Source: Trochalopteron elliotii | Taxonomy: Eukaryota > Chordata > Aves > Passeriformes > Leiothrichidae | Reading direction: 5' to 3' | Length of the DNA stretch: 64,000 nucleotides | Assembly: GCA_024734555.1 (NCBI GenBank) | Contig: JANPWX010000081.1 | Coordinates: 1,328,301-1,392,300 of the forward strand | Shown here: piece after piece, positions 50,075-61,694 of the stretch | Layout of the letters: the number at the start of each line of letters is the position of its first letter | Position numbering within the stretch: the stretch's first letter is position 1 | Made by a program: the position numbers and the translations under genes | Notes under the pieces: model-generated | What the model saw: the letters and a program-made list of their open reading frames with translations, nothing else | What the model was told of the DNA's origin: nothing | Database searches by the model: none

Positions 50075-50396
50075 CTTTTGGTATTTAAAGTAGTCTTAAA
50101 AAGGGAGCAACTTTTTAGCAGGGGTAGTGCTAAAGGAGAAGGGATAATGGTTTTAAACCAGAAGAGGTTAGATTTAAACTAGATATAAGGAAGAAGGGGA
50201 TTTTTTTGCTAGGAAGCTCATAAAACTCTGGAACAAGTTGTCAAAAAAAGTAGTAAATGCTCCAAGGTTGGACTGGGCACTGAGCAACCTAATCTGTTTG
50301 GGGATGTCTCTGCTCATTGCAGAGGGGTTGGACTATAGATGACCTACAAAGTTCCCTTACAGCACAAAGTATTATATGTTTCTATGATTCTATGAT

Positions 50397-51123
50397 ATTT
50401 AGAAATGCATGGATGAATAAAAATTCTTAACAAATTATGAAATTATTCCAAAGTATATTCCAAAGTAGAGAAGATATTTTATTTTACTAATTTACAGTGA
50501 TATTTGACAAAGTAGATTCAGAGCTAAACTATTTTTTGAAGGAGAACATGAGCATAAAAAGAAACTCAAATCATCAATACAAATTCTCGGAGTTTCACAA
50601 TATATCAAATGCAAATTTGCTGATTGTGGAAAAATAATGTTTATATATACAAAAGCAAATGTAATGTATGTATTTATGCTGATCTTCATGTTGTCTCATA
50701 CAACTATTTCAGTTTTATTCTGAGAGTAGAATCCAATGTATCTCCCATAACTCATTGTAAATCAAGAGATGTTTGTTCATCTGGGAGACAGCTGTTCACA
50801 GTTCTGTGGCTGTTGTTTGAACTGCAGCTCCCACGAACCATAGCAATAACATCACACACCCAGTGCTTCTGGTTTTCCCTTCATTTGCAGAAAAGAAAAC
50901 ATTTTCTGTGGAGCAGATAAAAAAGAAGTGGAATTATTGTTTGACAATCACTATTAACTGATTTATTTCATCATATTGTAAAGAAAGGAGATGGGGATTC
51001 CAGTCATGAAGGTTGCATTGTGTTTAGTTCCTCTGACTTTCTCAGGTATGGATTGATTTCTAGAGATGCTGAATGCATTTGTAACAGAGGACTGAAACGT
51101 GAGAGAGCAAATATACTTCAAGG
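50397..51123. other. Unassigned sequence
   Basis: Nothing recognisable. The 98-codon plus-strand frame at 50624-50920 has no domain or splice context. Confidence 0.55.
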
Positions 51124-51174
51124 AATGCACTATTGAAGCATATATTCTAACAGCTAATATATCAATAGTGCATT
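51124..51174. repeat. 51-nt imperfect stem-loop
   Basis: A perfect 13-bp outer stem (51124-51136 with 51162-51174) is followed by a 4-nt bulge on one side (51137-51140). A 6-bp inner stem (51141-51146 with 51156-51161) then closes a 9-nt loop. The right-hand side is continuous across both stems. A small-RNA hairpin or a template-switch product are both possible. Confidence 0.75.
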
Positions 51175-53343
51175 GCGAGATCATGGTTGTCTTGGGTGTG
51201 AGGACAGCAGTCAGTTTTGCTGTTTCTAGGTCACAATTGTTCCTATATATGTAAGTTTAAAACAGCATCCTAGGAGACACCTTGACAGACTGACTTGACA
51301 AACTGCTCCATGGTGTGGCCTGTCAAAACCAGCACAGACCCTGTGGGGCATGAGGAGACAAAGCTGAGGATTTCTACATGCCATCCCTCAGCTGCTTCGT
51401 GTCCCGTGTTAGGATTCAGTTCCCCTGCGTAACCCCAGCATCTGCAAAGTAAAGCACTTGATTCCCACTACCTCTTACCAGCATTTCTATGTTCCTACAC
51501 CTGGGAACTATATTAAGGATGAGTTAAGAAAGTGTTTTGTCCCTGCAGGGGTACCAGGGGACCCAAAATGTAAGAGGAAAAATGTGGAATGCAAAGACAC
51601 CCTTGACGTCCCTCTCTCCTTCAAATTCTTAAAAGGAAGGTCAGAAATGTATGGGAATTAAGCTTTTTTTGAACTTAAATATGCCATTTGGCACTTAGCA
51701 AGGGAAGTATTTCAGTGATAATTGATATTAACTGAGGAAGTCTATGCATAAATCATACACGTTCAAGAATATGAATAAGAATTATTTGGAAATGTGTTAA
51801 TTCACTTAAATACCAAATCAGGGATGTTCTGTCACTAAATATAAAATTAGATGCTTGGGTTGTACATAAAAGTAACACTGCTTTAACCCTTTCTATTTTT
51901 AATGTGTGACAATTTTATATATACCCTCCAGCAAGGAGGACTGTATGAGGTCTCAGCCTAAGGAAGTACATTAGTTCCTAGTTTCAGGTCCAGAAAGGAG
52001 GAGAAAGAGGAAAAGAAGGAGGAAGAGGAGGACGATGATGTCCCTAGAGAAGACTTGGCATGACTGGAAGAAGGCTGTATTTCCAGGAGAGAGCCACACT
52101 CTCCAATCCCTGTGGCAGCAGCCTTCCCATGCCCAGGCACAGGCAGTGACGGTGCAGCTGATGAATACCAGCAGATGGAGGCTGCTTTCACCAGTCATGC
52201 CAGAGCCTATGTCAGTGAAGAGAAATTATACTAGAATGAAGGCTTAAAATGAAAGGAGATACATAATTAAAAAGTTGAGACTCCTTATCATCATGTCATT
52301 TTAACCTTGTTCCATTAGCAAAAATAAAATAAGTCACTCAAGACCAACTGTATTTGAAAGCATCTATTTTAAACTTGTTCCAAATTGCCTCTGAGCTTAT
52401 AATAAGCTGTACTGGTTTTTACTGACAGTAATTTCCTTTTACTGTGCTTTCTGTGCTGACATATTATGATAATCCCTTGTATATTGAGGTAGAGGACTAC
52501 ACTTAGAATGTGTTCCAATTGATGATAATGAAAATATATTAAACAAGTTAATAAATATCCTATTTCCCCGTTTTGGCTGTTACTCTTATATTCCAAATCA
52601 TCACAGGCATTTAAAGAGATTGCTGCCCTGCAGACACACCAGAGGCAACTAAAAGAATTGAATAGTTTCTGGAGCAGTATGAATGTTTTTGCTGCTTTCA
52701 CACATGGCTCTCAGTAGGAAAGGACATACAGCTTATTAGCAAAGAGACTGAGTTCCTGCTCTTTGTGGTTGGGACCTGGGAGCTCATTGCAGTTCTGTGA
52801 AACACTAAATGTCAGATCTTGGTGTAGTTGTGGCTGTTAGAAATCTTTATAAATATTTTCAGGGTGGAAAAACCTAGTGGACCTTGTTTGTATCTATGTT
52901 TAAAGGCCCTCAAAATTATGCCATAACTGAGAGGTAAAATGATACTTTATATAATGACCTGAGCATTCTCCAACAGCTCCTATGATGAAAACAACTGCGC
53001 ATTGCTTTTCAGAAGCAATCTGAATACACAGAACTTCTCTCTTAATTTTGACATGGTCCTCAGTGCAGATAAAAATTATAATGTACTTTGTTCTGTAAGG
53101 TGCTGGTACGGTACCAGTATAATTCAGCAAGTAAAAGGGCTGTAAGCTTTGAGATTTAAAGTCAATAGGAGAGTTGTGCCTCAGCCTTGGGAGAGGGGGC
53201 AGGGTAGTTTGATGTTGGAGTTCACACAACTTCAAGTAATCTTGAAGGACTGTATGACAAGCATTTTATTCAACTTCCTTCTTGAAGCACCTACTGTTGC
53301 TCATCTTCCCAACAGGGAATTTCACACAGCCCAGTGAAAATAT
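51175..53343. other. Unassigned sequence with a purine tract
   Basis: No gene is recognised. GC-richer patches occur at about 51270-51440 and 52040-52200. A 41-base uninterrupted purine run lies at 51992-52032. Frames of 70-111 codons have no domain. Confidence 0.55.
51992..52032 (+). repeat. 41-base uninterrupted purine (GA-rich) tract
   Basis: All bases are A or G, mostly as AGG, AGA and GGA words. Such polypurine tracts can form triplex DNA. The acidic or serine-rich frames across it reflect composition only. Confidence 0.9.
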
Positions 53344-53404
53344 CACAAAAAACAAAAACAAAAACAAAAACAAAAACAAAACAAAAACAACAAAAAAACC
53401 CCCC
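53344..53404. repeat. (AAAAAC)n tract
   Basis: About five pure AAAAAC units followed by slipped variants, ending in a C run. The adjacent lysine/asparagine frame is an artefact. Confidence 0.95.
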
Positions 53405-56400
53405 AAACCAAGCAGTCATATAAAGCCAGAAGGAAAAGAGCAGACAAACTGTTCATTCTATATCCTAAGATGAAAGAGCATCAGAAAATCCATTGCTCTG
53501 TCACTGGACTAAAACAAACTGTTGTATTTCTTTCAATCCACTTTCTAATTTCATTAAAGGAAGTTGCATGCTTTATATTGCTGATGCAGTCAGCATTGTT
53601 AGAATAGTATAATATAAATTCTCCAAGCTATTGATGGCATTTTTCTGGTTCCATCTTAAAATTGGTTTACTTAATCACCTTTTATTTCTAAAAGATAAAT
53701 GTGCAAGGTGGGCTGTATTTGTGAAAATGAAGGAAGTGAAAGTGACTGAGAAAATACCGTGAAAGTTATTCTCTTCCAGAATTTTCATGAAAGTTCCCTG
53801 AAGTTGTCTCGAGCCTGCTATAAATACATGAATCTTCCATGCTTTATTTTTAAAATCTTTCCTCTAGTTTTTCCAAAATTTAAATTCTCAGACTTTGCAT
53901 GATTTTTTTTTTTATAAGTTCTGATTCATGGGACTTCTAAAAATAGTTTCAGTAAGGCAAAATTTGCTATCCGAAGCAACTTAACAAGCAAACATTATCG
54001 AGTTTTCCTAACTGTCAGATAGAAGGATAAGTAGCTCTTCCTTCTTGCTTATAAAAGGTACAAATCTATTAGTCATCCTACAGCTGGCTTCAGTGATTTG
54101 GATGAAAATAAATTTTTAACAACTTTTCTTTCTTGAAAAAGATAAAACCGTGTTCTCGCATAATTCAAATCACGTGTAAGCTATTCATCCTGGTGCATTT
54201 GATCAGAAAACTTGGGGCTAATAAAAGCTATTAAAAAATTCTTCATATTAATAACAGAATTATTTGTCTTTGAAGAGGAAATATTTTTACTTGTCAAATA
54301 TTTTGGTCAAAGAACAAAAAACTGTGAACAAGATCACATTCAGCTTCTTGGCTAGAGAGAAATATTCAATTTTTAAAAAATATTATTATTAATAGGAGGC
54401 AACCATTAGCTGATAAACTGTTGTGGAGTACGAGTGTATTGTAGCAATGATGTCAACATCTCACTGGCACAGGTCTTCCACCTTGTTTCAGAGTAAAGAA
54501 AAACAGTTTCAGGTATTTATGGTGCCATCATGTGGAGACTTCTGAGCATTGAAGAGCTTTTATTAGAAGAGCTCTATTTCAAGAAAAGTAAAGATGGACC
54601 CCAAAATAGTGCTGGTAAACTTGAGCAAAAACCAGGTGCTTGAAATTAAGAAATCCTAGATCATTTCTGAGTCAAATTTCTGATCTGCCTGCCCTCCTTA
54701 GGTATCTTCTTGTGACAGTCAGTCTACCAGAACTTATGGATTTTACTTTGAAGAAAAAATGCCTATGAATTTTTTTCCCCAACAGGAAAGAATACAATTT
54801 TGTCTCAGACTAATGTAGATAAAGAAAAGCAATGACATAGTTAAATAAACATAAATATAAGTTACATACTTTCTTCAAGGCATTCATGCTTTTTCCTAGA
54901 CAGGACAGGGTAGTCTTAGGTTAAAGTTATGCAGAAACATGCAGCCTGAAAGGTTTTCTGTGAGTATATTAAAAAGACTAGGTAAAAGTTGCAAGTATCC
55001 AGGCTTACATAGATGGAGGGAAACAGTATGCTTCCTTGTACATATTCTTAAAAAAATCTGAAAAATATTTATCTAGCAGTAATTTCAATGTCTTGATTTT
55101 TTCCATTTTTTCAAGGACAAAACTATTTAATCTACCTAGGAAGAGATTGACCTAGGTCACTTCCTTTTTTTTTTTCCCCTAGATTCAAGATGGAATATTA
55201 TAATAGCTCCTTTTAATTCTATATAGATTGGCCTGCACAGATGCTGTGATTCATCGTGTGAGCCTATTTATGCTCTTTTATTTTGCTGCGTAGGACAAGT
55301 TGTTCTTTATCAGTTCTTTTATGAGCATCCCATTGAATACCTCTATGCATGCAGAATGGTACATTGTTTCCTAGACTTTTTTTTTTTTTCTTTCTCAAGA
55401 GAAAAAGAATAAAATGAGCCCCCTAAACCTGAAATAGATATTTTCCCACTTTTCTGCTCAAAGCATTTTATTTTTCTGGTCTTTTCTCAGAGAACATAAC
55501 ACTCAGTCCTCTGCTGTTTCCAATGAAGAAACCTCTTGGTTGCTGCAAATGATGACACAACTGTTGGTTATCAGCTTTTCAGATCTCTGTATGATTTTTT
55601 TTTTTTTAAGATAAAAATTGTCCTCCCATTTGCAGTCTAGATTTGAGAATAAAACTTCTATTTTTTTGAGTGTGACTGCAAGAAATTTATTCAAGGAATC
55701 GAAATGTGGTGGAGGTGCTTTCCTGTAGCACACTTACACTAATGTTAAAAAATAACCACTAACACAGACTAGTCTGCATAAGAGGTTAATCTGGATAATT
55801 TTGAGACATGTATCTCATGTGTTCACACAGCTGTGGAAAAGAAAGCCCTGTTTTTATCATCAAATATTTAATTTAACCATTTTTTATCCCTAAAGACTGA
55901 TCAGGTATTTAGTTTATGGATATCATTTGGAGAGTTTAATTATTGAGGTTTAGACCATGTGAAAAATTTTATTAACTAAAACACGTTATCAGGAGATGAA
56001 GATCTATGTAAGAGCATGACAGGCAATAATTTTGTCTTTCTGAATTTTTTATAAAATTTTCATGGAGTGATAGATGGGCCTTAAGTGGACTCTACAGGTA
56101 TTTCTGTATGTCCTAGTGCAAATATGTTTTGCATCAATCTCCAGTCTCTTTTTCTCCAGGGTGTTAGTTTTGAAACTTGTGACCAAAATGCTGAGATAAG
56201 AGGTAGTATAGTATGTGACATTAGAAAATTATTGTTGCCTTGTGAAGGCAGCTTAGGGAAGGGAGGAATTGTATTCAGGCAAAAATAAGTGCAGTAGATA
56301 ATTGTGAAGTAAACTGGCTAAGAAAGTACAGGTCAGGAAGAAAAAGGAGAATATGTGAAATGAATAAACCCAACAAGACTGTTTGTTTGGGAAGGATCCC

Positions 56401-59400
56401 TTGCAAGTAGGTGACAATTTCTAGTCAGGGCACATCTCAAAATCCCAAACTTTCCAATTTTTTCCCCAGTACATATAATTCTTACATAGAAAGAGAAATG
56501 AGCATTGAGTCTAATGGGTCTCTGAGAAGTTACACAGAAAAAATGTTGTAAAATTACTGCTTAGCCTCTGGTAACAAGGAGAATTGGGAATCTGGGTAAC
56601 TGTAGTACTTCATGAACTGTAGTGCAGTTACTGGTCTCTGTGACTTTATGTTTTGCAGGGTTAACATTCTGGTAAAAATATGGGATTTGTAATGGTTTGT
56701 AATCAGCTGGAGAAGGCACCATAAACATTATGTTTTCTGGTAGTCTGAGACTTGAGGAGGGAAGGCAGTTTCCTTTTGACCTTAATTTATGTGCTGATAA
56801 AATTAACTTTGGACAGACAAATGTTTTGCCTTTCAGATTAGATTTGCATACTTAGATTTGCATCAGCAACCCAGTTACAAATGCAATGATGAGACATTTC
56901 CAAACTTGCCTTAAAATATCCAGTCAAATTTCAGCCCAAGTCAGTGTCTCTTTCAAGCTACAGAAGAAAGATTTAGTAGGTTTTTGACACTATCTGGAAA
57001 CTGAGAAAGTTCTTGAAAAAATGTAGGGTGAAGCAGGAAAGATTTCCTTTTTCAGGACATTAAAATTAATTTCCTAGAAAGTTGCTAATGCTAAATTACA
57101 TTTACTTTATCAGTGCTTTTGATGATACTTGTGAACAACTGCTAGTTTGTGATAAAGCTCATAACCTAAATGATTTATATACCATCAGTTTTACTGAATT
57201 TGGATAGATAAATAGAAAAAAAAATGGGAGACAAAGGTGTTAAAACCAGTTTAAATATTACTGTTACTCTTTGATATATTGATATTTATAACATGCACAG
57301 TTGCAGGTGTCAGTGCCATGAACATGTACACAGAGAGATGGTCATACCCACAGGACTGAAAGTCCAAAAATATGAAAGCAGGACGTTAATTAAAAAAACC
57401 AAGCTATAAGGAGAGCCAAGAAAAGGTTAACAAGTCTGTTTGATATGACATACGAGAGTGAAGGCAAATTAATAGTCTTATATATGCCAATAAGTTTGAC
57501 AGACTTTACAGCTAACATATTCCAGACTTTATCTCTTTTGGAGGGAAAGAAAAAAGAAAACAAACAAATGAAAAAAATAAACCAAACCCCAATAACTTGT
57601 TGAGTACGTAAGCTAAACAAACACCATTTTAAAAAAAGCATTTGTTGTTCAAGTTGAAATTGTGACTGAGCACTCTGTCAGAGGCTGACAGAAAGGTTCA
57701 TCACAGTCATACCTAGTGAAAGTAAATTCAGAATTACTGCTGAAGGTTATGGGACTATTCTGAGCTCAGAGCACAAACAGGTCAGAGATTACAGAAATAT
57801 ATACTACGATAAGCAGAATTTTTTACAGCACTGATGCTCTTGATAATGGGAAAGGAACAGCAAAATCATAATAAAATCACAGTAAAAACCAAGCACTAAT
57901 GTGGGTTTGTTCACTTCCTTTAAGGCAAATGTAGGGAGAAAATGAAATAGTGATAAGTGGGGTGTTTCCAGGATTGTTGTTATAATTAATCTTGGTTACT
58001 TATGTGGCACAGTGTGAGTGCATGAGCCTGGTTTCTGACACAGCACAAATTATGTACAGCTTGACTTGCAGAAATCAATCATCTTTGTGGGTAAGAAGAG
58101 AGCACTAAGGAGGCCCTTAACCAACATTATTTTTCAGTTGCAAACCAGTCCTTGATAAAATTTGCCAATCCTATTGAGAGCTGCAGACTGATTTCTTACA
58201 TTACTGGAATTAAGGACTGTGAAAATAAAATTGATTTTTTAAAAATTTCCATGTTACACAACATTTCTCAATACTGTTTTTTTAACCTAGGCTTTCTTTT
58301 CACAGAAATATCATTTAATAGGCATTTAATCCTTGGTTTGGTAATAGTTCTCATCTCTATTCCCTAAATAATTATTAAAAAAAATCTCAGGTTTGACAGA
58401 GATATAAAAGGAGTGTTCTATTCTTCATAATTTTCCACCTGTGCTCTTATCATAAAACAGCATTTAATTGTGCCTTTTGAGGTTTTAGCTCTTTTTTAAA
58501 TCTCAAGAGACTGTTACCAAGTTAGAAGTGTCTTCTCATATTTGTCATAAAAAAAAAAAATATGTATCAAAAGCAATAACAATTTTAAGTTCTTTTGTAA
58601 GACTGTTTATGGATGAAAGGAGAGTGGTAACTCATAATCATGGGGTCACAATGCTGTCTGCTACGGGCCTGAATCTGGCAGTGGTCAGCACTGTGTATAC
58701 ATGCCCAGAAAGACACTATCCCAGCCTTAAATACCTTGAAAATTCCAGGGAATAAATTGGAAGAAAGCTATAAGAGAACATTTTTCAGTGTTGATGAAGG
58801 GCAGAATTTCCTAAGGGCTGCAATGTAAGTTTGTACTGGTTGGATTATACTGAGTGACAGCAGTGATATCCTTCTGAAGGTAATAAGATCAAAAGTACCT
58901 CTGCTATTCATTGTACTTATCATCTAACATAAAATGTGAATTTTTTATTCTCTGCCCAAACCTTGAGCTTCCTGATTTAATTTTGTATTGTCTCACAGCA
59001 AGGGACTAATGGTGAATTTTCCTTATGTGAATGTAGATAATTGGTTCTACAAATATATTTTCTGATAATCTTGAAAAGATTTTTTTCACCTTTGAGTTTC
59101 TTTCTTTATGTGCCGATAACATTATATAATCAAAATTAGCAGACTAGTATACCTAGCATCAAAAAACTCCTCTACCTTGTGTTTACCTCCTGTAGTGAAT
59201 TCTATTATGAAGCTGTCATTTACTGCCTTCCTGTGGCATAAAGAAAGCCTTTCTGACTCAGCAGTATCCAAAGATCCTCTGTTTTTTTTCAGGCTTAAGG
59301 CTGAGTAATGCCTGTCCTAGATCTCACAATAATGTAAACTGGTGAGGGAAAAAAAATCAACATTTGGAGGAGAAAAAGCCGGATAGTTTGGTAATAGGAT

Positions 59401-60499
59401 GCTTCTGAAACCATGCAGAGAGGTTGATGTTGTTAAAAAAGCTGAGAGACGGGAAGATACATTCATGATTATAATGCAGAGAGAGGTTCAAAAGTGCAGA
59501 ATAAATGTTGCTTGTGCAGATGTTTGCAGCCTATCCATGGGATTCATACATCATGATTCTAGCAACACAGCTAGACCTTCACTGCCTGATAGTTCAGTCT
59601 TAAAGTTTAAAAATGTCATTTGAGCAAAGTGGGGAATAACATCTGGAAAGATCTTAAGAAACTGTTCTTATCTGTATAAAAAGGACTGTCCTATATAGAA
59701 CAATTTGTGTTTTTCCCATATACATGTAGACAATGGAAAGTAGATTAAATCTTTATGAATATGGGCTTTTTCCTGTCTAATTTTTATGGCTGTGAAGATG
59801 CATGAAAATATTTGCCTAAAAATAAATGCTTGCTCTCATAGACAGGAATTTTTTGTATTAAAAAAATCAATGAACTAGTATCAAGTTCTGTTACACAAGC
59901 TGACCTTTAATTTGCATTGTATTTTCAAGGAGTCACTTAAAGCAAAACATTACCAACTGAAAGTATATTTTAATGTAAGTTACTATTCACTCTTGCAGTC
60001 ATTCTTTTTATCCAGACTGTACCTCATATTGTTATACCAACATTATAATTGAAAAATCTAATGGAAAAAATTAGCATTAGATATGCTTCCTGCATAATAT
60101 GTACTTGTATTGGTACAGACTGTGGCATAATCTCTTAAAGGAGAACAGAAATATTTTTAACTCTGCCCAAATGTGGGCCTTCAATAAAGAGGTGTGGCAG
60201 TGCTTTGGAAAAAAAAGTCATTTTGAGTAAATCCTCATTTCCATCTCCTGCTTTACTGAAAACATAAAACTTGTACTTCTTTTCATTATTCAAGAATTTA
60301 ATTACATGTGGAGGCTGACAAGTTAAGCAAGTAAGCAAAGGCTAAGGTCAGATCAGAAGGTAGATTGAAAGGAATTTTAAAGCTTGACTACATGCCCCCA
60401 GCCTAAGCTAGCATTTCTGGTTTAATTGTGCATCACAGAATCAGAGTCACCTTATGATTTTGTCACTGTAAACTTTAATCCTAGTCACAAAAGTCATTG
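53405..60499. other. Long unassigned AT-rich stretch
   Basis: About 7 kb with no recognisable gene, RNA, CR1 or LTR. T-runs lie at 53908-53919, 55378-55389 and 55597-55608. Open frames are at most 83 codons and featureless. It is consistent with intron or gene desert. Confidence 0.6.
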
Positions 60500-61694
60500 A
60501 ATGATAGAACGAATCATAAAATAGTTTGGCACCAAAGGAGCCTTCAAACACCGCTGAGTTCCAGCCCCCTGCTGTGGGCAGTGACATCTTCCACTCCACC
60601 AAATTGCTCAGGGCTCCATCCTATTTGCCTTGAACACTTTCAGGGATGATGCATGGACTTCTCTGGGCAACATGTTCCAGTTCCTCACCACCTCCTGAGT
60701 AAAGAGTTTCCTCCTTACATCTAACTCAAATCTCTTCTCTTTCAGTTTAAAGCCATTCCCACATGTCCTATCACCACATGCCCGTGTAAAAAGTATCTCT
60801 CTCCAGCTCTTTTTTAGGCCCCAAATGCAAGGTTGTTGTGAGGTCTGCCTGGAGCCTTCTCCAGACTGAACAACCCCAACTCCCTCAGCCTGTCTCCCTA
60901 GGAAAGGTGCTCCATTTCTCTGATCACCTTTGTGGTCTATCTCTGGACTTGCTCCAAAAGGACCATGCCCTTCCTAAGATGAGGACCCCAGAGTTGGAGA
61001 CAGTGCTCCAGGAAGGTTTTGCCAGAGCAGAGTAGAGGGCAAATCCCCTCCCTTGATCTGCTGCCCAAATATTTTTGGCTGCAGCCCAGGACGCAATTGT
61101 CTTTCTTGGCTGTGGTCATTCACTGGTGGCTCATGTCCAGCTTCTTGTCCACCAGAACCCCCAAGTCCCTTTGCACAGGGTGCTCTCAGTGAGTTGTTCT
61201 GCCAGTCTGTACTCATGTCTGGGATTGTCCCGACTCAGGTGCAGCACTTGGCCTTGTTGAACCTCATGAAAGTGACCTGGGGCCACTTATTGATCTTGTT
61301 CAGGTCCCTCTGGATGGCATCCTGTCCTTCTGTTGTGTCAGTTGGACTGCTTAGCTTTGTGTCATCTACAAACCTGCTGAGGGTGCACCCCATCTCATTC
61401 TCTGTGTCGTTGATAGATATTAAAGAGCACCCATTCCAAGACAGAGAGCCCTTTGGGAAAGCACTGGTCACTGGACTCTACCTGGACAAAGAAAGATTGA
61501 TCACAACTCTCTGGCTGCACCCATCCAGCCAATTCCTTATGCACCAGATAGTCCATCCTTCAAATCCATTTCTCTCCAATTTAGAAATATGGATGTCATG
61601 TGGGACCATGTCAAACGTCTTGAAGAGGTCTGGGTAGATGACATCAATCAGTCTTTCCTCATCAACTGTTTACATCATTCCATCATAGAGTGGA
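60500..61694 (-). mobile_element. CR1 LINE, 1.2-kb 3' part, reverse orientation
   Basis: This is the longest uninterrupted CR1 copy in the window. It runs from a decayed terminal repeat ('gatagaacgaatcataaaat') through antisense words 'ctgctgtgggcagtgacatc', 'ttgaacactttcagggatg', 'ctgaacaaccccaactccct', 'ggacttgctccaaaaggacc', 'agagcagagtagagggca', 'tctggatggcatcctgtcc' and 'ccagccaattccttatgcac'. It fades near 61694 inside the reverse-transcriptase region. The 194-codon plus-strand frame, the longest in the window, is antisense to CR1 and is not a gene. Confidence 0.95.
60937..61471 (-). pseudogene. CR1 ORF2 reverse-transcriptase C-terminal fragment
   Basis: Minus-strand frames give the end of the CR1 reverse transcriptase. 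The frame from 61471 carries RFVDDTKL around 61365, the catalytic DD box (usually FADD), then TEGQDAIQRDL and MRFNKAKC. The frame from 61119 carries AKKDNCVLGCSQ, SRSREGICPLLCS, LQLWGPH and LLEQVQR. The two are joined by a frameshift around 61150-61235. The catalytic aspartates remain but the frame is broken, so no active enzyme is made. Confidence 0.88.

Larger units (their letters stand above)
49010..50396 (+). mobile_element. CR1 LINE, ORF2 to 3' end, forward orientation, split by a solo LTR
   Basis: CR1 sense sequence begins near 49010-49021 within the reverse-transcriptase region. It is interrupted at 49163-49615 by an LTR, then runs to the 3' terminal repeat 'ttctatgattctatgat' at 50380-50396. 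Recognisable sense words include 'gatatcttcagcactgatat', 'ataccatccagagg', 'tgggggtgttggtagatgag', 'gggctggaacatctct', 'gttcagcctggagaaggctg' and 'ataatggttttaaacc'. The piece is 5'-truncated, diverged and full of small changes. Confidence 0.93.

Noticed and set aside
61053..61637. 194-codon plus-strand open frame, the longest in the window
   Set aside because: It is antisense to a CR1 LINE copy whose reverse-transcriptase motifs read on the minus strand.
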